Positions 1 to 9,625 are shown, counted from the first letter of the stretch. The stretch: DNA of 64,000 nt from Shewanella psychromarinicola (GCF_003855155.1 NZ_CP034073.1:1984001-2048000); one strand, 5' to 3'. Numbers and translations are program-made. Notes: generated from the letters alone by a model not told the origin.

Positions 1-2
1 CG

Positions 3-608
3 GGTGTATTGTACTTACAAGATACGCATTTAAAAGATATTGACGAAGGCGTTGAATATTTAGAGTACGCATCAAAGAGAGGGCATGGACAGTCTTCGTA
101 TTTGTTAGGCAAAATGTATTTAGGTGGTGGTATGGTAGAGCAAGATTTGGCGCGTGCAGATCAATATCTTGCTAGAGCTTATGAAGAAAAAAATTTTGCA
201 GCCAGAAATTATGGACAAGAACTTTACTTACATGAATCAACTAAAAAATTACCACTCAGAAAACTTTACGATTTAATTTCAAAAGATGTTGTCACCTTAA
301 CCCCAGAGCAAACTGGTTCAAATGAGCAAACTGCAGTGATCAATTTTCCTGAAGGTGAAATGGAAACCCTTGATGTGAAAATGGATACATTTGAAGGTAT
401 GTTTGGAACTCATATCGCCCAGTTAAACAATATGATCCCTGACACTTCAAAAGGCACTGGATCAAATATAGCAGGGCAGACATGTGCCACAATGTGGGGG
501 TGTAGTAGTGAAGGCGACGGCGAACGTATCCAGGACGTCCTGTTATCTGATTGGGGCCTAGAAACACTTCAATTTAGGCTTGAAGGTTCAATATTTATTA
601 TCAATTAA
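3..608 (+). CDS. Sel1-like repeat protein, 5'-truncated
   Basis: The reading frame is open back to the window edge, so the gene starts outside and only its last ~201 residues are seen. The N-terminal part carries one recognisable Sel1/TPR-like helical repeat (EYLEYASKRGHGQSSYLLGK, then MYLGGG and a second A-x-x-Y helix pair to about residue 75). Sel1 repeats are alpha-helical protein-protein interaction modules, often in envelope or secretion-associated proteins. The remaining ~120 residues are polar, with no motif I recognise. Cellular location cannot be judged without the N-terminus. It ends well before a hairpin terminator at 765-805. Confidence 0.7.
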   Translation, partial: GVLYLQDTHLKDIDEGVEYLEYASKRGHGQSSYLLGKMYLGGGMVEQDLARADQYLARAYEEKNFAARNYGQELYLHESTKKLPLRKLYDLISKDVVTLTPEQTGSNEQTAVINFPEGEMETLDVKMDTFEGMFGTHIAQLNNMIPDTSKGTGSNIAGQTCATMWGCSSEGDGERIQDVLLSDWGLETLQFRLEGSIFIIN

Positions 609-764
609 TAGCTGAGTACAAACTGGTTATTTTTGTTAGCAAGGCCAATGACAGAGCAATAGTGGGTTGTTGTAGTCAATGTCATAGTAAGCCGATCAAC
701 AAGCGGTTTGATAACCGTTTATTATCTTGAAATTCGTTAGATAAGGTTATGCTAACGCTAGTAT

Positions 765-805
765 AAAAAAGTGACTCATTGTGCTTAAGCAAGCGTCACT
801 TTTTT
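765..805 (+). terminator. Rho-independent terminator after the Sel1 gene
   Basis: An 11-bp stem (aaaaaagtgac at 765-775 with gtcactttttt at 795-805) encloses a 19-nt loop that itself contains the palindrome tgcttaagca, and is followed by a T run. It sits between the plus-strand Sel1 gene and the convergent minus-strand gene at 843, so it may serve both. Confidence 0.7.
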
Positions 806-842
806 ATTTTCAAATCCCATAATGAATGTGTTTTACAGTAGA

Positions 843-1058
843 TTATTGCCAGCCAATTTTCCACTGTTGCGGGTCTTTAAGATCGCGCCAGTCAATGACA
901 AACTCTTGTGCATTCATTTCTGCACGGATAAGACATTCAACCACGTTTTGTTGTTCGTCATACTCGACTTTAGCGACAGTAAAATGCTTCAGCTTTTGAA
1001 CCACGTTAACCTTGGTCCACTTACTATTAAGTAATTTTTTAGGATGAATTAGGTTCAT
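843..1058 (-). CDS. TIGR02450 family Trp-rich small protein
   Basis: A 71-aa protein beginning MNLIHPKKLLNSKWT, which matches the pattern NPKKLL-x-SKWT typical of the tryptophan-rich TIGR02450 family of unknown function. Four tryptophans are concentrated in the SKWT, DWR, QQWK and IGW positions. No signal peptide or membrane segment is present, so it is probably cytosolic. I chose the ATG at 1058 because the family starts there; an ATG at 1070 and a GTG at 1076 lie in the same frame and none has a strong ribosome binding site. It is transcribed away from the HAD gene group with an ~95-bp gap. Confidence 0.75.
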   Translation of the reverse strand: MNLIHPKKLLNSKWTKVNVVQKLKHFTVAKVEYDEQQNVVECLIRAEMNAQEFVIDWRDLKDPQQWKIGWQ

Positions 1059-1152
1059 ATTCGTTCTCATGTTCACAGTATTTCGTTGCCCGTATTAACA
1101 CTCATGTTATGACTCATACAGTAACTCATGGCGTACCTGATCAGTACTGGTG

Positions 1153-1746
1153 TTAGTCACTGTGAGAGTGACCAACTAATAACTGCTGCAATTGGCTTAG
1201 ATCATTGATAATAATATCGGCCAAATGTTGATAAGTACTTTCAATCCCATGATTAATAAAACAGGCGATCATGCCAGCATTATTAGCCGCTTGAATGTCG
1301 TATAGGTAATCCCCCACATAGATAATATCTTGAGGGGCTATTTGCCATTGGGCTGCAATCGCCAGTAGAGCATCGGGTGCCGGTTTTGCTGGGTAATCTT
1401 CGCGGGTTAGCACGTGGTCGATAGCAATATTATTCTGTTTTACCTTTAATGCGCTTGCGGCAAGGCTGTTACGCGTTACGATGGCGATGGGTAATTTTGC
1501 CGCTTCAATGGCATTAATCAGCTCGGTCATTCCTTTGATGGGCTTGGCACTCAACGCATCTTGGTATTCATGATCTAGAATAATCTGCTTGGCATCGGCT
1601 TGAGTGGCTTTGCAGCTTAAGTCGTCGACATAGTTAAGTAAGTCTATGCCATCAGGGCAACCAATTTGCTGGCGAATTAAGCCGAAGTCTAAGCTGGACT
1701 CAACTAAGGTGCCGTCTAAGTCAAAAATAATGCCTTTTATTTGCAT
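1153..1746 (-). CDS. HAD-superfamily hydrolase (phosphoglycolate-phosphatase-like)
   Basis: A 197-aa haloacid dehalogenase-fold phosphatase. Motif I is FDLDGTLVESS near the N-terminus (nucleophile Asp and acid Asp), motif II is the Thr in IVTRNS, the motif III Lys is in the YPAKPAPD segment, and motif IV is VGDYLYDIQAA, with the two acidic Mg ligands. The cap inserted after motif I is the small alpha-helical type seen in Gph-like enzymes. The substrate cannot be told from sequence. The ATG at 1746 gives the natural family start; a TTG at 1755 in the same frame is better spaced from an AAGGA and could be the true start. Confidence 0.85.
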   Translation of the reverse strand: MQIKGIIFDLDGTLVESSLDFGLIRQQIGCPDGIDLLNYVDDLSCKATQADAKQIILDHEYQDALSAKPIKGMTELINAIEAAKLPIAIVTRNSLAASALKVKQNNIAIDHVLTREDYPAKPAPDALLAIAAQWQIAPQDIIYVGDYLYDIQAANNAGMIACFINHGIESTYQHLADIIINDLSQLQQLLVGHSHSD

Positions 1747-1782
1747 GGGTAAATTCAATGAATTCCTTTCTTTTCTCAATAT

Positions 1783-2388
1783 TTATCGGTCAAACTGCAT
1801 AGAGTGTAACTCAATTGCAAATGGACCTTGTTGTTTTTGTGCGACTAAAAATCCAACACGATTAATATCATTTAAATGTAATGTTGGTGCATTCGCGACT
1901 GCGCGTCCCCTAAAGCTGACCGTAAAATCTGCAGGGGTAAAAGCATGTTGAGTGAGTGTGTCTGCGCTAGTGGTAAAGTTAGCAACATAGGCTTCACCAT
2001 AAGATAAATTCGGTGTTTTTAGCCGAATTTGATAGGTTTTTCCATCACCTTTAACCGCAATGACGAGTAATGATGCATCTGCAATTTGATGTAGTAGAGT
2101 CGACTCTATCGACGCAAAGCCGCCATTGTTTTCCAATGACACTGTGCCAGTAAATAATAACGCTTGCTGCGTAAGCTCAATTTGGCTTTGCGAGACGCCG
2201 CCCATCACAGTGTCATTATTGATGTTCCATTGTGTAAAGTGGCTCGGATCAGTAAAGTGAAATAGCATAGTGTCCTCACTTGCACTCCATACGGGTTGGC
2301 TAATTAATAATATAACCCCAACTGCAGCATGGATGCCTATTTGTATTATCCGGCTAATATGCCCGTTATGTGTATTGAGTAATGCCAT
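1783..2388 (-). CDS. CIA30-domain protein, exported
   Basis: The ~201-aa product starts with a hydrophobic segment (IIQIGIHAAVGVILLISQPVWSA) that looks like a signal peptide, then a CIA30 (complex I intermediate-associated protein 30) domain with the landmarks NDTVMGGVSQS, GTVSLENNGGFAS and a C-terminal NRVGFLVA block. The domain is a galactose-binding-like beta sandwich; in mitochondria it assists complex I assembly, but the bacterial role is unknown. The ATG pair at 2391/2388 is preceded by AGGAG; the 2388 ATG has the better spacing. The frame is open upstream to 2532, but that extension is cysteine-rich and lies before the ribosome binding site. Confidence 0.75.
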   Translation of the reverse strand: MALLNTHNGHISRIIQIGIHAAVGVILLISQPVWSASEDTMLFHFTDPSHFTQWNINNDTVMGGVSQSQIELTQQALLFTGTVSLENNGGFASIESTLLHQIADASLLVIAVKGDGKTYQIRLKTPNLSYGEAYVANFTTSADTLTQHAFTPADFTVSFRGRAVANAPTLHLNDINRVGFLVAQKQQGPFAIELHSMQFDR

Positions 2389-2755
2389 CATATACTCCTG
2401 TAAATTATCGTTCGATAAACACTTACACTGTAGCAAACATTGCCGTAAAAAAAATGGCTTATCAGGGTGAGAGATAAGCCATAAAGGGTCATACGGATGA
2501 TAATTGCATACAGTACATCGGGTGTCAGTCAATTGGGGATTTAGTGCATCAAATATTAGTGCATTAGGTGTTATTACATCAGGTGTTATCTAACGGTTTA
2601 TCTGTTCATGCATTACGCAAGCGAGTTAATTTAGGTTCATTTATTTCTTAGTTTATTTAGTTTTTGTGGCTATTCACCAAATGAATGCCGTTATATTCGA
2701 CAAATCAGAATGTTGCCAGTACCCTTAATGAAGGTTTTACTGGGAACAACATATT

Positions 2756-3889
2756 TTGCAAGTAAACAGCACATCATCCGCTCCATCACCCGGGCTTACA
2801 TTCAGTGTGGTAAGCATCAATTTATTTAATTTTATTGAACCGCCTCATGCTTTCTACGACTTTGAAAATATCTATAGCGATAAACAGTGGCAAAAAAAGT
2901 GTGCTTGGTTAAGTGATTTTATTAACCAAAATCAACCTGATATTATTGCTTTTCAAGAGGTTTTTAGTCCTGACGCCTTAGCCAAACTGACTCAGTCGCT
3001 GGGTTATGAGCATTTTGTGGCGTTAGATTTACCTGAAGTGGTCAGTGACTATGTGTATCGCAGTCCTGTGGTGGCTATTGCATCAAAGTATCCTATTATC
3101 GATTCCGTCAATGTCACCCCAGATAAGCAATGGGTGAGCCAGTTAGGCTTAGCAGAGTCATTTAGTTTTAGTCGTAAACCGCTCAGAGCAACCATACAAT
3201 TACCGATTTTTGGTCCATGTGATTGTTATGTTATTCATCTTAAGTCTAAACGAAGTGGCGTGAGTCGTGACGATATCAATGACAGTGGTTTACATGGCGG
3301 TGCAGATTTTGTTGCAAGGCAAGTGCTTGGGCGCTGGGCATCGAGTTTACAGCGAGGCAGTGAATCTGCATTGTTGTGCCATCAAATGCTGATGAGACGA
3401 CAACAAAGTCAGCAACCTTTCATGTTAATGGGTGACTTTAATGACACCATGGGCAGTGAACTCTTAGCCGCGTTTAATCATCAATTGCGAGTGTATCGCA
3501 GTGACATTGAAGACCCCGGGCTGGCTAAGCTAGGCGAAACGTCATTGATGGCAGAATTACACCAAAGCAGTTTGTTTGACAGCTATGAGTTGTTTATTGC
3601 TGCAACCAAGTGTAATGCGACGTTGGCCCAAGATGAGTTTGAATCAAGCACATTAGTGGATGAGCAACCCCATCCTGCCAGACAGCCGACTCATTATTAT
3701 GGCAACAGTGGATCTGTACTGGACTACATATTAGTGTCGAGTGAGTTTAATCCTACTCAGCAGCAAAACCTTGCTCATGTCATTGATTATCAAACCTTTG
3801 ACCGACATCTGGTTCGGCCTGACTATGATCGGGATCGTGACAGTACCGATCATGCTCCTGTGATGATGAGCTTTCGCGTGCGTAATTAG
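2756..3889 (+). CDS. endonuclease/exonuclease/phosphatase-family protein
   Basis: A 377-aa protein with the DNase I-like EEP fold: VVSINLFNF at the N-terminus, FQEVF (the metal-binding Glu), a HLKSKRSG strand, LMGDFND (catalytic Asp/Asn) and a C-terminal STDHAPV (catalytic Asp-His). Members hydrolyse phosphodiesters in nucleic acids, phosphoinositides or sphingomyelin; the substrate here is not predictable. No signal peptide is seen. The start is a TTG at 2756, the furthest in-frame start, ~10 nt after GGGAA; no in-frame ATG is close. It is monocistronic, with a terminator at 4017. Confidence 0.85.
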   Translation: MQVNSTSSAPSPGLTFSVVSINLFNFIEPPHAFYDFENIYSDKQWQKKCAWLSDFINQNQPDIIAFQEVFSPDALAKLTQSLGYEHFVALDLPEVVSDYVYRSPVVAIASKYPIIDSVNVTPDKQWVSQLGLAESFSFSRKPLRATIQLPIFGPCDCYVIHLKSKRSGVSRDDINDSGLHGGADFVARQVLGRWASSLQRGSESALLCHQMLMRRQQSQQPFMLMGDFNDTMGSELLAAFNHQLRVYRSDIEDPGLAKLGETSLMAELHQSSLFDSYELFIAATKCNATLAQDEFESSTLVDEQPHPARQPTHYYGNSGSVLDYILVSSEFNPTQQQNLAHVIDYQTFDRHLVRPDYDRDRDSTDHAPVMMSFRVRN

Positions 3890-4016
3890 TGGCTTGCAAT
3901 AAGGATGATGACTGATGTGTTGTCAAACATCATGGTCAAATAAATGTGCTAAGAGCTAAGAGATAAAGATAATAACTATGAGTTGAGAGCTAAGTTCATC
4001 TAATCAAAGTAAAAAA

Positions 4017-4043
4017 AGCGCTGATGTTTATCAGCGCTTTTTT
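4017..4043. terminator. bidirectional hairpin terminator
   Basis: A perfect 9-bp stem, agcgctgat (4017-4025) with atcagcgct (4030-4038), has a gttt loop. An A run on the left and T run on the right allow it to end both the plus-strand EEP gene and the minus-strand M1 peptidase gene. Confidence 0.85.
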
Positions 4044-4147
4044 GGGTTTAAGGCAAATTATTCGCCATTGAAAAGGACAATAAGTTGGCAATAGTGACTT
4101 TACTCTCAACTCTGAATAAGAGAGGGGGATAAATCGTTAAAAACGGA

Positions 4148-6811
4148 TTACTTTAACGTTTGTTTTATCTTTATGCAGCGCTGCTCTTGTTGGCGGGTTT
4201 CGAGTAGCGCGCGTCTCGCTAATTGCGATAAGCCCGTTTGCGTATCTAAGGCGTAGCTAATCGCATCAATGTTCACTGAACTACAATCTGTCGGAATTAA
4301 TTGCGCAGCAAAACTGCGCATAAATACTGGGCCTTTGTCGTCCATTAATGCCAAGTTGGCAAAGCGTTGATCTGCGGTTGCGGCACTGAATAGTTTTTGT
4401 TCTGCAGGGTAGAGATTGTTCATCGCGATACGAATTTTAGAGAAAGGCATGTTGTCATTATTTTCAATGGTGTTTAACCACTGACGTTTAAGCGATGACT
4501 GCGGGCGGATCACTTCAGCTGCAATCGCCGCTTTTTCACCTGAGTCAGATTGATCAAGATGTTTTTCCTGGGCGAGTAACGCCTTAGCGTCGCCATAATC
4601 ATAACGGTTTAACTGTCTGATCATTGCCCAGCGTATGTCTTGATCTATGTTTAGACCTTTAATATGGCTCTTACTTTGCAGTAAAGATTGAATATGTTTT
4701 AACGCATCACCATGGCTAGATAAACTAATGTAAGCATCGAACCAACGGCGTTGGAAGTCGCGATTGCGGTAGCTTTCCATGCTCATACGCAGACTCATTT
4801 GGCTTAATGCTTTTGATATTCTGCTGTTGTAACTCCCATGCATTGGAGCCATGAGATCAAGGTAGTTTTTGGCTCGCTGCAGATTGCCAAGTACTTGACC
4901 TAAAATAGTGTAGTCTTTTTCCAGTGGGGCATTAATTAATGCGATATTGATGAACTGATCCAGTGATGTCTTACCATCAATTACGCTGTCCCACATACTT
5001 TGCCACAACATAGAACGTAATAGCGGATCGCTCACTTGGCCTAGAGACTGTTTGGCCGTGCTAAACGAACTAGAGTCTAGTTCCACTTTCACAAATCCCC
5101 AGTCTTGATAGTTTGGATAGACCAAATCTGGGCAAGCCTCGCCAATTAATGGCTCTACTTCGGTGTAGGCGCCTTTGTACGTAACGGCAATTGATTGTTG
5201 TTTTTCTAGGCCATATCTATTTTGAGTAAATAATCCAATTTGCACCCGTTGTTCGCGCAGTGTGGGGTGTTGGCTATTATCAGCGGTCTGCACTAAAGCA
5301 AACGAGTCAATTTGCTTGTCTTGGCAAGTGTATTGCGCCTTGATGGTATTGACGCCAGCGGCATACAACCATTCTTGAGTCCACTGACGCAGATCGCGGC
5401 CACTGGCCTTGGCTAGACTGTTGATAAAGTCATTGAGCTCAGCATTTTGGTAACTGTACTGTTGTAAATATTGGCTCACACCACGGCGGAAGGTTTCTTC
5501 ACCGAGTAAATGACGCAATTGTTTGATGGTCGATGCGCCTTTTTGATACGTAATGGCATCAATGTTATCAAAGGCATTTTGGCTGGTGGCCACGGGCACT
5601 TCAATGGGGTGAGTGGTCACTAAGCTGTCTTGATGGTAAGCGGCTTGTTTACCAGAGGCGTAGAAGGTGCGCCATGCATGACTAAATTCGGTGGCTTCAC
5701 TCGTTGCCAGCGTGCCCATAAAAGAAGCAAAGCTTTCATTTAACCATAAGCCATTCCACCATTTCATGGTCACTAGATCGCCAAACCATTGATGGGCCAT
5801 TTCGTGCATGATAACGCCAGCTAAACGTTCTTTTTGCTCACCCGTCATTTTGGCATTAAATAAGAAACGGTCTTCAGAAAAGGTAATCGCGCCGGCGTTT
5901 TCCATCGCACCATAGAGAAAGTCTGGCACTAATACTTGATCGTATTTTTTAAACGGATAGGCAATGCCAAAATAGCGGTCAAAAAAGTCTAAACCTTGCT
6001 TGGTGTAGGTAAACCAATCTTGTGGGGTAACTTGGTTAGCAACAGATTGACGTGAAAACAGGCGCATGGGGTAACGGCCTGAATTGTCTTCCCACACATG
6101 GTACGGGCCGGCATGCATAGAGAAGTTATATGGGCTTAATTTGGGCGTAGCAGGGAAAGTCCATAAGTTGCTGTCGCCTTGGTCAACCACACTGGCTTCG
6201 CGCATGGCGCTGATCACTTGCCAGTCTTTTGGAGCATGCACATTAATTTGATAACTGGCTTTAAGATCCGGTTGATCAAATACTGCAAACATTTGTTGTG
6301 CCGCGGCCGGTTCAAAATGTGAGTACAAGTAAACTTTATCATCTACTGGGTCGACAAAACGATGTAGGCCTTCGCCATTGGTGCTGTGTTCACGGGTAAA
6401 CTCAACTTCAATAGTGTTACTACCTTCATTCAATAAGCTTTGATTAAGGGTAATATAAGCACCATTGTAATTAGGATAGACCTTAATACCGTTAATAAAA
6501 AACTGCTTAATATTGACTTTATTGAGATCGAGTGTGAGTAATTTAGGTACGCTGCTTAAGTCAAAGTGGGCTATGGATTTGGCACTGAATTGGCTGTGTT
6601 CACTTAAAAAGAAGGTTAGTTCATATTGTACATTCGATACTAGGCTGGATCTGGCTTGTGCCTGCCCTTGGCTGATGTAGGCCGAACCATTCCGTTGTAA
6701 TGATGAGGTAGTCGGTGAACTGCTGCAGCTGATAACGCTGGCACAACATAATGCGATGAGACTGGTTTTGATGACTAGTGAACGAAACAATTGGGTGGAT
6801 AACAATTTCAC
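4148..6811 (-). CDS. M1-family (PepN-like) zinc aminopeptidase, lipoprotein
   Basis: The 887-aa product carries an N-terminal lipoprotein signal (lipobox SVISC at about residue 29), so it is probably anchored in the envelope rather than cytosolic like E. coli PepN. The catalytic domain has GAMENAG (substrate amino-terminus recognition), then the zinc site HEMAHQWFGD followed ~18 residues on by NESFA, giving the HExxH-x18-E pattern. An ~400-residue helical C-terminal domain follows. It removes N-terminal residues from peptides. The start is GTG at 6811 with an AGGA 8 nt upstream. lpoB lies upstream, separated by a terminator-like hairpin at 6846. Confidence 0.93.
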   Translation of the reverse strand: MKLLSTQLFRSLVIKTSLIALCCASVISCSSSPTTSSLQRNGSAYISQGQAQARSSLVSNVQYELTFFLSEHSQFSAKSIAHFDLSSVPKLLTLDLNKVNIKQFFINGIKVYPNYNGAYITLNQSLLNEGSNTIEVEFTREHSTNGEGLHRFVDPVDDKVYLYSHFEPAAAQQMFAVFDQPDLKASYQINVHAPKDWQVISAMREASVVDQGDSNLWTFPATPKLSPYNFSMHAGPYHVWEDNSGRYPMRLFSRQSVANQVTPQDWFTYTKQGLDFFDRYFGIAYPFKKYDQVLVPDFLYGAMENAGAITFSEDRFLFNAKMTGEQKERLAGVIMHEMAHQWFGDLVTMKWWNGLWLNESFASFMGTLATSEATEFSHAWRTFYASGKQAAYHQDSLVTTHPIEVPVATSQNAFDNIDAITYQKGASTIKQLRHLLGEETFRRGVSQYLQQYSYQNAELNDFINSLAKASGRDLRQWTQEWLYAAGVNTIKAQYTCQDKQIDSFALVQTADNSQHPTLREQRVQIGLFTQNRYGLEKQQSIAVTYKGAYTEVEPLIGEACPDLVYPNYQDWGFVKVELDSSSFSTAKQSLGQVSDPLLRSMLWQSMWDSVIDGKTSLDQFINIALINAPLEKDYTILGQVLGNLQRAKNYLDLMAPMHGSYNSRISKALSQMSLRMSMESYRNRDFQRRWFDAYISLSSHGDALKHIQSLLQSKSHIKGLNIDQDIRWAMIRQLNRYDYGDAKALLAQEKHLDQSDSGEKAAIAAEVIRPQSSLKRQWLNTIENNDNMPFSKIRIAMNNLYPAEQKLFSAATADQRFANLALMDDKGPVFMRSFAAQLIPTDCSSVNIDAISYALDTQTGLSQLARRALLETRQQEQRCIKIKQTLK

Positions 6812-6845
6812 GTTAGTGTTCCTAACTTATTATTAAATGTATGAA

Positions 6846-6869
6846 AAAGCCGACAACAATGTCGGCTTT
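6846..6869 (-). terminator. terminator downstream of lpoB
   Basis: A 10-bp perfect stem (aaagccgaca at 6846-6855, tgtcggcttt at 6860-6869) with a 4-nt loop ends in T residues when read on the minus strand. It separates lpoB from the M1 peptidase gene. Confidence 0.75.
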
Positions 6870-6888
6870 AGTGCTATGTGGTGGCGTT

Positions 6889-7482
6889 TTACAAGCCTAA
6901 AAATGACTTTGATTTTACTTTACGAATTTCTTTTTCATCTGACCATTCAATGAGGCCTGTTTCAAGATCCATTAAGCGCATGGTCATTTTGTAATATACG
7001 TCTTTGGTGCTGCCATCTTGTTTAACGATGCTCGATAAGTTGCCATAAAGCATATACTGCGCGCCAATTTGGCGACCAAATTTAATCGCAGTTGATGGGT
7101 CTACCATGCCAGCATTGTTTTGATAATCAAGTTGTTTACGTACGGTATCAACCTTAGTCATATCAATAAAGCGGAACTTACCAGAGCGTAATAACTTGTT
7201 GCTAATGGTGTCGGTCACTGATTCTGTATCGATATGCTCAGAGGTTTTGTTTTTGATTTTATCCACAAACACAATTGGGCGGTTACTTTGTGTCATCACC
7301 ACCACAGGAGGGAATGCCATCATACTGTCGACCATCTTAGCGGCAATGTTTTGCAGATCGGTTGAGCCAAAGTTTTCATTGACGGTTTCGACTTCAGTGG
7401 CGTCACCATACTCTACTTTTGATTGGCAGGCGGAAAGTGCCATCACTGCAGCTAATACAAATATCAGTTTCAAATTTTTCAT
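6889..7482 (-). CDS. lpoB: penicillin-binding protein activator LpoB
   Basis: A 197-aa outer-membrane lipoprotein (lipobox ALSAC at ~residue 22) with the LpoB fold: KMVDSMMAFP, IVFVDKIKNKTSEHIDT, SGKFRFIDM, GAQYMLYGNLSS and the C-terminal LIEWSDEKEIRK. In enterobacteria LpoB reaches through the periplasm to stimulate PBP1b in peptidoglycan synthesis. The ATG at 7482 is chosen over that at 7494 because GGAA is spaced properly and the signal peptide begins there. It follows the COG3014 lipoprotein gene by ~50 bp, so the two are probably cotranscribed. Confidence 0.9.
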   Translation of the reverse strand: MKNLKLIFVLAAVMALSACQSKVEYGDATEVETVNENFGSTDLQNIAAKMVDSMMAFPPVVVMTQSNRPIVFVDKIKNKTSEHIDTESVTDTISNKLLRSGKFRFIDMTKVDTVRKQLDYQNNAGMVDPSTAIKFGRQIGAQYMLYGNLSSIVKQDGSTKDVYYKMTMRLMDLETGLIEWSDEKEIRKVKSKSFLGL

Positions 7483-7531
7483 AATAAATTCCATTGGTGA
7501 TGAGTGACAGTTGATAAACGATTATCGTCCA

Positions 7532-8902
7532 TCAGATGATTATCGAATAAAAACGGGTACGATTGCCAGTCTCGATGACCCAAATTAATGTTGATCGCTG
7601 TGGTTTTACCTCTATTTTTACACTTTGGCTGTTATTTAAGCGAATATTATAGTTGCCGGCATCAATAAATTGTCTGGCGATTTGTGCTTGGCGTGGCAAG
7701 GTTAACCAGCTTCTGCGATCGGCCTGTTCGGTTATTACATTAAAAAGTTGCATCACAATGGCGCCGGCGTCAATTGGATTATTGCCACCTTGACCACTGC
7801 TTTGGACACTTCGGTTCATTTGGTATTTAGCATAAACTCTTGCGGCTTGGCGAAACAGAGCCGCGGGTAAATCTTCTTTTAACGCATTAATGGCTAAAGC
7901 ATCAATGTTAGCAATAGTTTGAGCGGTTAGTGGCGCACCTAAACCTTGAATTTGGCTGTTATTGACTAACTGACGTTGCGCTTGATAAGTCGCTAATGAG
8001 GCGGATTGTAAATTACCGTTGATGGGGAACGGTACTGTAATACTTTGTTTTTCTGGTACAAAATCACGTTCAACAATAAATACGACTTGTCCTTGCTCCG
8101 GTGTCGGTAAGACAGCATCTCCCCAGCGACGTTTAAATTCATCGTATTGAGGCATATTCAGTTGTTTGGCTAAACGGACTAAATCTTGTTGTAAAAAGAC
8201 ATTATCTGGGGTGATTTGGGCTGCTTTTCGATAATCAATAAACGCGTCGTTAGGTTCGCTAGCGAGTTCGTGTAATAACCCGGTGGTGTAATAACTGTAG
8301 GCGTTAAGAAACGAGCTGGTGACACTGCCAGCGTCCTTACTTAATTGCGCCATTTGCGAATTAATAGTGCCATTAGCCATATCTTGCACTGACTTTTGAG
8401 ATTGTTGATAGCGAGCTTGTTCCATGCTTTGCAGTTCATTGCTGCGACGAACTTCCACTAATGCTCCTTGAGCATCGCCACTGAATAAATAATTAAGCGC
8501 CTGATATTGATGCAGCATGATGCGCTCATATCCCGGACCTCGATAAGGTATGGCATTATCATTTAATAAAATACTGCTGGCCCCTGCGCCGAGTTTACTG
8601 GCACTGACAGTGGCTTTATCGTCAAAGACTTGATAGGCGTCTATGGCTTGCTGGTAATAAGTCTTACTGCGGGTAAAGTCACCCGCTATTTGCATAATAC
8701 GTCCAGATTCTTGGGCATAAAGTAAGCCATCATTGCCACTAATATTGCCGGCCAAATCGGTGATGTTTGCGGTTGGCGTCTCGCTACTGAGTTGCTGCTT
8801 GTATGACGCTATTTGCGACGGATAATTAACAAAGACACTGTTAAAGGCGCAACCGGACAGGCCAAAACAGAGGATCAACCAAGCACAGAATGTTCTTAAC
8901 AT
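7532..8902 (-). CDS. COG3014-type lipoprotein of unknown function
   Basis: The 456-aa product has a lipoprotein signal (CFGLSGC, Cys at ~residue 18) and several TPR-like helices, for example YYQQAIDAY and ALVEVRRSNELQ in the first half and DAFIDYRKAAQ mid-protein, then a beta-rich C-terminal part. I recognise it as the COG3014 family, for which no function is established. Its ATG overlaps the end of the deformylase gene (ATGTTAA), so the two are translationally coupled, and lpoB follows directly. The context suggests a role in envelope or peptidoglycan maintenance, which is inference. Confidence 0.8.
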   Translation of the reverse strand: MLRTFCAWLILCFGLSGCAFNSVFVNYPSQIASYKQQLSSETPTANITDLAGNISGNDGLLYAQESGRIMQIAGDFTRSKTYYQQAIDAYQVFDDKATVSASKLGAGASSILLNDNAIPYRGPGYERIMLHQYQALNYLFSGDAQGALVEVRRSNELQSMEQARYQQSQKSVQDMANGTINSQMAQLSKDAGSVTSSFLNAYSYYTTGLLHELASEPNDAFIDYRKAAQITPDNVFLQQDLVRLAKQLNMPQYDEFKRRWGDAVLPTPEQGQVVFIVERDFVPEKQSITVPFPINGNLQSASLATYQAQRQLVNNSQIQGLGAPLTAQTIANIDALAINALKEDLPAALFRQAARVYAKYQMNRSVQSSGQGGNNPIDAGAIVMQLFNVITEQADRRSWLTLPRQAQIARQFIDAGNYNIRLNNSQSVKIEVKPQRSTLIWVIETGNRTRFYSIII

Positions 8903-9408
8903 TGTGTCACCTGTACCTGCGTTGCGATAAGGTTGACCCGTTCAAGTAAGGTAATGCCTTGTAAGTGGTCATATTCATGTTGAAAAATACGCGCCACAAA
9001 ACCCGTTAATGTTTGTTGATATAACTGGCCATCAAGTGATTGATATTGAACCTCAATTTCGCTATGTCGCCAAATAGATAACCGCTGACCTGGAATCGAC
9101 AAGCAGCCTTCTATACCCGCTTCTGTTGCGGTAGACGCCGATAAAATTTGAGGATTTATTACCACAGTTGGGGCCATTAAGGGCGCATCGGGATAACGTT
9201 CGTTTGGATTTGATGCCATGATGAACATCGCCGCGCGACTGAACACTTGCGTTGCCGCAATACCGACCCCGTTTGCATTTTGCATAGTGCTGAGCATGCT
9301 GTCGGCTAAAGTGTGTAATGCTTGGTCAAAAACCGTCACGGGCTCAGCAATTTGAGTCAGTATTTCTTCGCCTGTGGTAGCAATGCTGAGTAATGGCTTT
9401 AGCTGCAT
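8896..9408 (-). CDS. def: peptide deformylase (second paralogue type)
   Basis: A 170-aa metalloenzyme that removes the formyl group from the N-terminal methionine of nascent proteins. All three signatures are present: GVGIAATQ (motif 1), EGCLSIPG (motif 2, Cys metal ligand) and QHEYDHLQG (motif 3, HExxH). It is not beside fmt, so it is probably not the housekeeping def copy; Shewanella genomes commonly carry extra def genes. Its stop codon overlaps the start of the following lipoprotein gene by 7 nt. Confidence 0.92.
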   Translation of the reverse strand: MQLKPLLSIATTGEEILTQIAEPVTVFDQALHTLADSMLSTMQNANGVGIAATQVFSRAAMFIMASNPNERYPDAPLMAPTVVINPQILSASTATEAGIEGCLSIPGQRLSIWRHSEIEVQYQSLDGQLYQQTLTGFVARIFQHEYDHLQGITLLERVNLIATQVQVTQC

Positions 9409-9578
9409 AGGTGACGGCTATCCTTGTTGTTCGCGTTTAACGACGAGCTGCATTAATCTATCGTTTAAGATCGTTATTACTTGCAAATAGGTCATTCATA
9501 CTTACTTATGATCCACTCGGTTTGATGACTGTCTATGCCACATTGGCTCAACATCAGCTTAAGATGATAGCCATCTAT

Positions 9579-9608
9579 TAGCCTGAGTTATGCTAGCCTG
9601 AGTTATGC
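9579..9608. repeat. 15-bp direct repeat, two perfect copies
   Basis: tagcctgagttatgc occurs twice back to back in the spacer between def and slyX. It contains no gene. Confidence 0.8.
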
Positions 9609-9625
9609 CGCTTCGCAGCAAGGCT

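Noticed and set aside
1646..1951. 101-codon plus-strand frame over the HAD and CIA30 genes
   Set aside because: Antisense to two well-supported genes.
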